A DNA stretch of 64,000 nt, from positions 434,001 through 498,000 of the forward strand of contig NZ_KE136483.1 of NCBI RefSeq assembly GCF_000407185.1. Reading direction: 5' to 3'. The stretch comes from Enterococcus malodoratus ATCC 43197. Lineage in GTDB: Bacteria; Bacillota; Bacilli; Lactobacillales; Enterococcaceae. The translations under genes and the position numbers were made by a program. Under the pieces are notes generated by a model. It saw only the letters and a program-made list of their open reading frames with translations, had not been told where the DNA came from and ran no database searches. Below are positions 57,961-64,000 of the stretch, in pieces (the stretch's first letter is position 1; the number at the start of each line of letters is the position of its first letter).

Positions 57961-58665
57961 ATGGATTTGAAATTATCAGTATATGAAATAATGCTGCGCT
58001 TATTTTTGGCCATGGTTATGGGCGGCGCCATCGGTATTGAACGTGAATATAAAAATCGTCCCGCGGGAATTCGAACCCATATCCTAGTTTGTATGGGAGC
58101 AACCATCATTGCCTTGATCCAAGTTGAAATTGCTGATCAGGCACTGCGGTATGCAGCGGCCAAGCCAGAGTTTGTAGGAGTTGTACGAGCGGATGAAGCA
58201 CGATTGATCGCTCAAGTTGTCAGCGGAATTGGTTTCCTTGGAGCAGGGACGATTATGGTCAGTAATCGGTCAGTCAAAGGATTAACTACTGCTGCTTCGA
58301 TCTGGGCTGGCGCCGGACTGGGAATTGCTATTGGAATGGGATATTATACAATCGCTATTTGCAGCTTTGTTGGAATTATTTTGGCTTTGACGGTGGTCAA
58401 ACGCATCATCAAAATCAATGCCATCAAAAAGCTTGAAATACGCTATATCCATCGTGAAGCAACCAAAGAATTCATCATGAACTACTTTGACAGCAAAAAA
58501 ATTGAAGTGGAAGATGTCGATTTTGATGTTGATTTCATGGATGATTACAGGATTTACACGAATGTCTATACGATCGATCTGCCGCGAGGAATGAATTACA
58601 CCGATGTAATCGAAGACCTTTCGATGTACAAAAACATCACCAAACTACGGATGATCAATGTTTAA
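57961..58665 (+). CDS. MgtC/SapB-family membrane protein
   Basis: This 234-residue protein has four to five N-terminal membrane segments with IGIEREYKNRPAGIRTHILV and IGFLGAGTIMVSNRSVKGLT, the MgtC family signatures. An ACT-like cytoplasmic C-terminal domain follows from about residue 145. ATG 57961 follows AGGAGGTG; a GTG at 57913 is rejected. MgtC relatives affect magnesium homeostasis and the F-ATPase; the exact role here is unknown. Confidence 0.87.
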   Translation: MDLKLSVYEIMLRLFLAMVMGGAIGIEREYKNRPAGIRTHILVCMGATIIALIQVEIADQALRYAAAKPEFVGVVRADEARLIAQVVSGIGFLGAGTIMVSNRSVKGLTTAASIWAGAGLGIAIGMGYYTIAICSFVGIILALTVVKRIIKINAIKKLEIRYIHREATKEFIMNYFDSKKIEVEDVDFDVDFMDDYRIYTNVYTIDLPRGMNYTDVIEDLSMYKNITKLRMINV

Positions 58666-58670
58666 GAGAG

Positions 58671-58708
58671 AAGATAAAATCATTTCACGATGATTTTATC
58701 TTCTTTTT
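58671..58708 (+). terminator. Terminator of the MgtC-family gene
   Basis: AAGATAAAATCAT (58671-58683) and ATGATTTTATCTT (58690-58702) form a perfect 13-bp stem followed by CTTTTTT. Confidence 0.88.
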
Positions 58709-58781
58709 TCTTGAAAGTTGTATTGTCAGAGCATTCGTTCATTGATAGAGTTAAGTGTAAGAGTTGATCTAGGAGGTAAGA

Positions 58782-59456
58782 ATGGGAAAAATCCTTTTAT
58801 TAGAAGATGATTCAAATTTGAATAATGGTATTCAATTATGTCTGACACGAGAAGGCTATGAGGTCGTTGCTTGTTTAGACATTGCGTCGGCAGAAATAGC
58901 TTTTCAGCAAAATGAGATCGAGTTGATTATCAGCGACCTCTCTTTGCCTGATGGCAGCGGATTGGATTTTTGTAAAAAAATCCGCGAGCAATCCAATGTC
59001 CTGATTTTGATGCTGACATCTTACAATCAAGAACATGATATTGTAACGGGATATGTGCACGGTGCTGATGACTATATGACGAAGCCTTTTAGTTTGATGG
59101 TTTTGGTTTCGAAGGTTCAGGCCATGATGAAGCGGGTCGTTCGAAATCAGGGACAAGCATTGGTATCTGGCGAATTGTCGGTATCCTTGACCGAAATGAA
59201 AGTCAAATTGCACGAAGAAATTTTGCCTTTAAGTAAAACAGAGATTCAGCTATTGATCCTATTTATGGAGAATCCGAAGCAAATTTTGTCCTCGGATCAA
59301 TTATTGGATCAAATTTGGGACACGAAAGGCGAGTATGTGGACACAAATACTGTTTCAGTCAATATCAGTCGTTTGCGCCAAAAAATCGGTAAGGAACGAA
59401 TCAAAACCGTTCGAGGAGTGGGCTATTTATGGATCAACGACGTTCAAAAAAAATAA
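58782..59456 (+). CDS. OmpR-family response regulator
   Basis: This 224-residue protein has a receiver domain with LLLEDDSN (acidic pocket), phosphoacceptor Asp in LIISDLSLPDG, Thr in LMLTSYN and Lys in MTKPF. A C-terminal winged helix (VNISRLRQKIGKERIKTVRGV) follows. ATG 58782 follows AGGAGGTAAG. It overlaps the kinase gene by 28 bases. With the ABC genes downstream it probably controls the adjacent exporter, as in Bce-type modules. Confidence 0.93.
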   Translation: MGKILLLEDDSNLNNGIQLCLTREGYEVVACLDIASAEIAFQQNEIELIISDLSLPDGSGLDFCKKIREQSNVLILMLTSYNQEHDIVTGYVHGADDYMTKPFSLMVLVSKVQAMMKRVVRNQGQALVSGELSVSLTEMKVKLHEEILPLSKTEIQLLILFMENPKQILSSDQLLDQIWDTKGEYVDTNTVSVNISRLRQKIGKERIKTVRGVGYLWINDVQKK

Positions 59457-60556
59457 CTCTATTTTATCTGTTGCTCTCAGCAATCTGCTTTGCTCTTTTT
59501 ATTGCTCAGAATCTAATCATGCGAACGGCTCTTCAAGAGGATCAGCAGTCGACTCTGGTTATGCTGAATAGAGAAAACTCTTTTTCTGAAGCTAAATTGA
59601 TCCAGGCTTTTGATGAGCCGAAAACTAATGAGTTGGCAAAATCGGGGCAGGCTTTAGAAGAAAAATATGACTTATTGGGAAAAATGAGTCTCTCACATAT
59701 TTTAGATGGCTATTTGCTGCGAAATCTGGGCTTATTCATAGGTTGTTGGTTGCTGCTTTCGGCAACTTTTTTTTGGCAGGTACGTGAAAAACGAAAAATT
59801 CAGGATCGTTTAGCTGAGAAGACAAAAGAGTTCCACGAAGCAACTGCGCATAATGAATTAATGCTGCAACGGAGTCAACGAGAAGGGGGGAATCTAAAAT
59901 CTAATATCACAGACATCACCCATCAATTGAAAACACCGGTGGCTTCTCTAAAGCTAAGTTTAGATATCGCGCTCTCGGAACAGTATGCTGAACAGGAGCG
60001 GAAAAAATTTGCTGAACAGGCCGAAGTACAAATTAATAAACTTGATTTGATGTTAGATGGTTTGGCAAAGATCTCACAGCTTGAAACAGATTTAATTCAA
60101 TTACGACCGCAAAAGCTCTCGCTGCAGTTATTAATCAATCAAGCAGTCAATAGTGTCATCATGAAGGCTGTCGAAAAAGAAATGGAACTGGAAGTGGAAT
60201 TGGCAGAGGATCGAATGGTTTATGTGGATGAAAAGTGGACCCTAGAGGCATTGGGGAATGTCTTGGAAAATGCGGTCAAGTACGCTCCTGAAAAGACAAC
60301 GGTTAAGGTACAAGTATCTTCATTAGTAACTTATGTTTTGGTTGAGATCAAAGATGAGGGACCTGGGATCACAAAAGAAGAACAAAATAAAATTTACCAA
60401 CGGTTTTATCGCGGCAGTCACAGCGACTCGGTAGAAGGTTCAGGTGTGGGCTTGTATCTTACACGGAAGATTATTGAGGAGCAAGGCGGAACGATCATGG
60501 TGAAACGGAACCATCCAAAAGGTGCCAACTTTCAATTAACATTGCCGTTAGCTTAA
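59429..60556 (+). CDS. Sensor histidine kinase
   Basis: This 375-residue kinase has two membrane segments (about 9-28 and 97-120) enclosing an extracytoplasmic loop of about 70 residues. Then come an H-box ITDITHQLKTPVAS, N-box NVLENAVKYAP, G1 DEGPGI and G2 GSGVGLYLTRKI. The loop is longer than in intramembrane-sensing BceS kinases. It starts inside the regulator gene. The signal may be an antimicrobial peptide or cell-wall stress, by association with the ABC transporter at 60697-63837. Confidence 0.92.
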   Translation: MDQRRSKKITLFYLLLSAICFALFIAQNLIMRTALQEDQQSTLVMLNRENSFSEAKLIQAFDEPKTNELAKSGQALEEKYDLLGKMSLSHILDGYLLRNLGLFIGCWLLLSATFFWQVREKRKIQDRLAEKTKEFHEATAHNELMLQRSQREGGNLKSNITDITHQLKTPVASLKLSLDIALSEQYAEQERKKFAEQAEVQINKLDLMLDGLAKISQLETDLIQLRPQKLSLQLLINQAVNSVIMKAVEKEMELEVELAEDRMVYVDEKWTLEALGNVLENAVKYAPEKTTVKVQVSSLVTYVLVEIKDEGPGITKEEQNKIYQRFYRGSHSDSVEGSGVGLYLTRKIIEEQGGTIMVKRNHPKGANFQLTLPLA

Positions 60557-60626
60557 CTTAACCTCTTGATGAAGGTGTTCGTAAAGCTATTTCTATTTTT
60601 CTTACAAAATTGTTATGTTCGCTGAA

Positions 60627-60650
60627 AGAATCCTGCAAGGGTTCTTTTTT
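60627..60650 (+). terminator. Terminator between the two-component and ABC genes
   Basis: AGAATCC (60627-60633 region) pairs with GGGTTCT (60639-60645) with one wobble, followed by a T-run. The ABC pair therefore has its own promoter. Confidence 0.78.
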
Positions 60651-60696
60651 ATACTAAGAGTATAGAAATAAGCGAGAACAGGAAAGAGGGAGAAAA

Positions 60697-61356
60697 ATGA
60701 TTTTAAAAATTAGGGATTTAGTAAAACATTATGATGACGGGAATTCAATTGTAAAAGCCGTTGACCATATCGATTTAGAAGTTGGAAAAGGCGATTTTAT
60801 CGCGGTAGTTGGGAAATCGGGTTCTGGGAAAAGTACTTTGTTAAATCTGATCGGCGGTTTGGATCGTCCAGATTCAGGGCAGGTGATTATAGACGGCAAA
60901 AATGTTTTCCGTATGAAAGACGAAGAATTAGCTATTTTCCGTCGTCAAAAAATTGGGTTCATTTTTCAAAATTATAATTTGATTCCATCATTGAATGTGT
61001 GGGAGAATGTTGTTCTACCAATTGGATTAGATAATCGTAAAGTCGATAAGGCCTTTGTCGAAGATTTATTGACGACGATCGGTTTAAGTGATCGAAAAAA
61101 AGCGTTGCCGAGTATGCTTTCTGGTGGGCAACAGCAGCGGGTGGCGATTGCACGAGCGATTGCGTCAGAACCTGCCATCATTTTAGCAGACGAACCGACA
61201 GGGAATTTGGACACTAAAACCGAATTGGAAGTGATGTCCTTATTAAAGAAATCTGTTGAGAAATTTGGTCAAACATTGATTATGATCACTCATGATGAAG
61301 GAATCGCTCAAACAGCGGATCACATCGTGCACATTGAAGACGGGCGGGTGATCTAA
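60697..61356 (+). CDS. ABC transporter ATP-binding protein, LolD/MacB/BceA type
   Basis: This 219-residue ATPase has Walker [19 protein letters not shown]-loop, [15 protein letters not shown] signature, Walker [13 protein letters not shown] and H-loop MITHDE. GAGGGAG precedes ATG 60697. It is directly joined to the permease gene. It is a typical partner of FtsX-like permeases in peptide-antibiotic or lipid efflux. Confidence 0.94.
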   Translation: MILKIRDLVKHYDDGNSIVKAVDHIDLEVGKGDFIAVVGKSGSGKSTLLNLIGGLDRPDSGQVIIDGKNVFRMKDEELAIFRRQKIGFIFQNYNLIPSLNVWENVVLPIGLDNRKVDKAFVEDLLTTIGLSDRKKALPSMLSGGQQQRVAIARAIASEPAIILADEPTGNLDTKTELEVMSLLKKSVEKFGQTLIMITHDEGIAQTADHIVHIEDGRVI

Positions 61357-63837
61357 ATGAAGATGACTAATACGGTGGCGCTGGCCAATACGAAGTATCA
61401 TAAAGGAAAAAATTTGCTTTCAGGAATTGCGATCATTTTAACCAGTGTGTTAGTTTTCTTGATCACCTCGATTGGCTTAGGCGTAGTAAATGTTCAAAAT
61501 GCGGCGGTCAATAAAGTTTATCCAACCTGGCACGCAATGTATCGCAATGTTTCTGAAGAAAATATGGAAAAGATCGGTCAACATGATGCGATTGGCAACT
61601 ATGGGCTGCGTCAAGATGTCGGTGAAGCGGCATTATCTGCTGATGATTATATTTTGATCAGTTATTTAGATACAGAGGCTCAAAAATTAACCAAGCAAAA
61701 ATTTGTCAGCGGTCACGCACCTAAAAGAGCCAATGATGCTGTTTTATCTAGAAATGCTTTAAAAAAACTTGGCTATCCCAAAGCGAAAATTGGAGATACG
61801 ATCTCTATCCCATTGCAGTTCTTTGAAAAAGACAGCCTGGGGATGCAACAGGAAAGGTCTTTTCGTTTAACCGGTATTTCGCCAGATGGTGTGGGGAAGA
61901 CCGATAGAAAAATCTTTTCAATGCTGATCTCTAAAGACTTCATGCAAGAGGTCATTCCAAAAGATCAACGCAGCTATCGCATGATGGTTCGCTTAACCGA
62001 GGAAGCATCAACATCAACGGCTGCGATTAAAGAGAAAGTCAAAGAAATCGGGAAAAATTTTGATGTGATTGAGGACAATATCGTTGAAAATAGCGACTAT
62101 CTTTTTGCTAACTATATTGATCCGGCCTTTTATTCAGGGATGGCGATCATTATTGCAGTCATTCTCGTGGCGGGCGCATTAACAATTTATAGTATTTATT
62201 ATGTGTCTCTGATCAATAAAGTTCAGGACTTCGGGAAGCTGGCTGCCTTAGGGGCGACAAAACGTCAAACGCGCCAAATCATTTTGAGAGAAAATTTGAT
62301 CGTGGCAGGAATTTCGATCCCAATTGGCCTGTTGATCGGGATTGCTACCGTTAAATTTGTCTTCTTCCAACTGATGTCAACGATTGAAAATGAGGTTGCC
62401 ACGATCAAAGTCATGCGGGAGGTTCTTGAAAAAGGAGAAGTATCTTTGGTTCTTCCATGGATTGTTGGCATGACGATCGGGGTTACGTTATTGACGGTCA
62501 TTTTAGCTTCATTGAAGCCTATGCGACAAGCAAGTAAAATTATGCCGATCGAGGCAATGCGTTACACCGGACAGACACAAAGTAAGAAAAAACAACGGAA
62601 GGGTTTCATCGATCTTAATTTACAAAGACTAGCCCGTGCAAATCTTTCAAGAAATAAAAAACGGACCTTTATCACTATTTTTTCACTTGGCATGATTGGG
62701 ATACTATTTGTTGTCATTTCAACTGTCTTTAGCTGTACGAATCCCAAGCAGATCGCCCGAGATACGATCGCGGAAGATTATCGAATTAGTATCAAATCTG
62801 TTTCCAATGACAAAATGCGTCCAGAACGTGAGTGGACAGCGATCCAGCAAAATAATCCGCTGAACGATGAAATGATTGATAGAATCAAGTCAATTAAAGG
62901 TGTTGAGAAAGTGGATACGTTTCAATCAATAACCGGGGAAACACCGGACCTTAAGGAGATTGGGTCGGATGATCCGATGGGATTATCTGTCGGCGGGATT
63001 TCGAAAGAGCAGATGGACTTGATCGAAAAAGATATCAAGAAAGGCAGCGCTACCTACGATGAACTAGACTCTGGCGATAAAGTGATTGCCACAGGCTATT
63101 TTATCGCTAATTATCCAGAGATCAAGATAGGGGACAAATTGACCTTTAAATTTTTTGATGGGGACCGTTCGTTTGAAAAAGAAATGACCATTATCGCAGG
63201 TGGAAATTTTTCAGAGTCTGTTAGTAATTACGATAATTTCTTAATGAGTAATGAAGCTTTGAAAAAAATGTCCAAAAACAATCTGACTTACTATGTCAAT
63301 ATCAAAGCAGCGAAAGGACAGGCTAAAGCCATTCAACCAGCAATTGAAAACCTTGTAGCAGAAAATGAACTCTTCAATCTTGAAAGTTATGAAGAAATTT
63401 TGGCACAGTGGGAAGGGTCCATGCAAATGATGACCGGCGCAGGCTATGCGATTATGCTGGTCCTAGCAATCGTTGGAATCATGAACTTGATCAATACGAC
63501 CATCGATAGTATTTTGAGTCGCAAAAAGGAGTTGGGCGTCATGCAGGCGCTTGGTATGTCTAACCGTCAAATGAAACGAATGCTGCAAACAGAAGGCTTG
63601 GTTTATGCCGGAGGAATCCTTCTAATGGGTGTAGGAATAGGTAGCATCTTAGGCTACTTGGTCTACGTATACGCTGAAAGCAATGCCTTGATGCAGATCA
63701 AAGTTTATCAATACCCGTTGATCCAAGTCCTGTTAATGATACTGTTAGTGGTTATAGTTCAGCTGATTCTGACCTATGCGACTACGACGATCGTTAATAA
63801 AGAGACAGTGATCAAACGAATTCAAGCGTCAGAATAA
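61357..63837 (+). CDS. FtsX/MacB-like ABC transporter permease
   Basis: This 826-residue permease has an N-terminal membrane segment (SGIAIILTSVLVFLITSIGL), a large extracytoplasmic domain and then a three-helix FtsX core (about 255-400). A second membrane segment near 440 is followed by another extracytoplasmic domain and a C-terminal FtsX core (about 690-820). The two-core layout is that of type VII ABC permeases. It starts directly after the ATPase stop. Its neighbours, a two-component system, suggest detoxification of a membrane-active compound. Confidence 0.9.
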   Translation: MKMTNTVALANTKYHKGKNLLSGIAIILTSVLVFLITSIGLGVVNVQNAAVNKVYPTWHAMYRNVSEENMEKIGQHDAIGNYGLRQDVGEAALSADDYILISYLDTEAQKLTKQKFVSGHAPKRANDAVLSRNALKKLGYPKAKIGDTISIPLQFFEKDSLGMQQERSFRLTGISPDGVGKTDRKIFSMLISKDFMQEVIPKDQRSYRMMVRLTEEASTSTAAIKEKVKEIGKNFDVIEDNIVENSDYLFANYIDPAFYSGMAIIIAVILVAGALTIYSIYYVSLINKVQDFGKLAALGATKRQTRQIILRENLIVAGISIPIGLLIGIATVKFVFFQLMSTIENEVATIKVMREVLEKGEVSLVLPWIVGMTIGVTLLTVILASLKPMRQASKIMPIEAMRYTGQTQSKKKQRKGFIDLNLQRLARANLSRNKKRTFITIFSLGMIGILFVVISTVFSCTNPKQIARDTIAEDYRISIKSVSNDKMRPEREWTAIQQNNPLNDEMIDRIKSIKGVEKVDTFQSITGETPDLKEIGSDDPMGLSVGGISKEQMDLIEKDIKKGSATYDELDSGDKVIATGYFIANYPEIKIGDKLTFKFFDGDRSFEKEMTIIAGGNFSESVSNYDNFLMSNEALKKMSKNNLTYYVNIKAAKGQAKAIQPAIENLVAENELFNLESYEEILAQWEGSMQMMTGAGYAIMLVLAIVGIMNLINTTIDSILSRKKELGVMQALGMSNRQMKRMLQTEGLVYAGGILLMGVGIGSILGYLVYVYAESNALMQIKVYQYPLIQVLLMILLVVIVQLILTYATTTIVNKETVIKRIQASE

Positions 63838-63844
63838 AAAAAAG

Positions 63845-63878
63845 AGCTGCCGGCAAATACGCCGGCAGCTTTCGTTTT
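63845..63878. terminator. Bidirectional terminator between ABC permease and the leftward gene
   Basis: AGCTGCCGGC (63845-63854) and GCCGGCAGCT (63861-63870) form a perfect 10-bp GC-rich stem. TTCGTTTT follows on the right and a run of A (read as T on the minus strand) lies on the left. Confidence 0.88.
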
Positions 63879-64000
63879 ATTCTAAACCAATCAAATAATC
63901 ATCATCATTCATTGCTTCAACTTGACCTAAAAGATAGCCGTTACCGACTTGCGAGAAGAAGTCATGATTGCTGGTTCCGGTTGAGATTCCGTTCATGACA
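63877..64000 (-). CDS. nrdF: Probable ribonucleotide reductase class Ib beta subunit NrdF, C-terminal end (cut by window edge)
   Basis: The last 40 codons of a minus-strand gene read VMNGISTGTSNHDFFSQVGN followed by GYLLGQVEAMNDDDYLIGLE and stop. The pattern NHDFF...GNGYLLG...E.M.DDDY fits the C-terminal tail of NrdF proteins, which docks to NrdE. Only this tail is visible, so the call is tentative. Confidence 0.6.
   Translation of the reverse strand, partial: VMNGISTGTSNHDFFSQVGNGYLLGQVEAMNDDDYLIGLE

Noticed and set aside
58066-58080. GAATTCGAACCC resembling a tRNA T-arm, possible second attachment site
   Set aside because: It lies inside the conserved MgtC reading frame, and the match to tRNA-Arg is short; coincidence.

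Overview
The window reads as chromosome of a low-GC Gram-positive coccus, most probably an Enterococcus of the E. faecium type. Reasons: the rplU-prp-rpmA order with a Prp-cleavable L27, enterococcal-style mtlF-mtlD and nagB, four near-identical 1674-bp IS1380-family elements that look like IS1678 of E. faecium, UgpC/MsmK sugar ABC ATPases, and strong AGGAGG ribosome binding sites. The species call is an inference.

Left part (1-43758), an accessory carbohydrate island. (a) 385-10622 is a fructan-dianhydride operon: a LacI-type regulator diverging to the left, an ABC importer (binding lipoprotein and two permeases), a GH91 beta-helix enzyme without a signal peptide, an MsmK ATPase, a GH32 beta-fructosidase, a PfkB fructokinase, then a DeoR regulator and a HAD phosphatase. 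The simplest reading is import of difructose anhydride III, cytoplasmic opening to inulobiose, hydrolysis to fructose and phosphorylation. (b) 10665-16228 is a LevR-type sigma-54 activator with a textbook -24/-12 promoter in front of a mannose-class PTS (IIA, IIB, IIC, IID). (c) 16671-23314 is a second fructoside cluster (PucR-type regulator, second MsmK, YesL-like DUF624, GH32, ROK fructokinase) in which an IS copy without target duplication replaces the end of DUF624 and the start of GH32. (d) 25144-36715 is an alpha-glucan operon (LacI regulator, GH31, two permeases, binding protein, 1053-aa GH31, GH13 oligo-1,6-glucosidase). Its gene set resembles the Listeria lmo0178-lmo0184 cycloalternan locus. 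(e) 38390-43564 is a Tn916-like recombination module: small genes, sigma-like protein, HTH protein, an excisionase with no standard start codon, and an integrase. It ends at the 3' end of tRNA-Arg(UCU).

The four IS1380 copies record how the island was built. Copy 4 has its own 5-bp duplication (TTATT). Copies 2 and 3, in the same orientation, have swapped duplications: AATAA-IS-TTTAT and TTTAT-IS-AATAA. Removing the DNA between them restores AATAA on both sides of one IS and also rejoins a 36-codon reading frame. This is the signature of an 11.6-kb circle carrying the alpha-glucan operon and one IS copy, integrated by recombination with a resident IS. Copy 1 has unmatched flanks and looks like a deletion scar.

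Right part (43759-64000), mostly core genome: tRNA-Arg with a degenerate second copy, a DUF915 hydrolase, trmR, a uracil-DNA glycosylase, the L21 leader with rplU-prp-rpmA, and then a second damaged spot. There an IS21-family element joins a 5'-truncated phage-type integrase to the last 68 codons of mtlR. Only mtlF and mtlD remain beside it and no mtlA is in the window, so mannitol transport from this locus is probably lost. After that come an M20 peptidase with a two-part DUF3100-type membrane system, nagB with NagR-like operators, a Vat-like acetyltransferase probably using an ATT start, an RsuA-type pseudouridine synthase, an MgtC-family protein, a two-component system with an adjacent ABC exporter of the antimicrobial-peptide type, and the C-terminus of a probable nrdF on the opposite strand.
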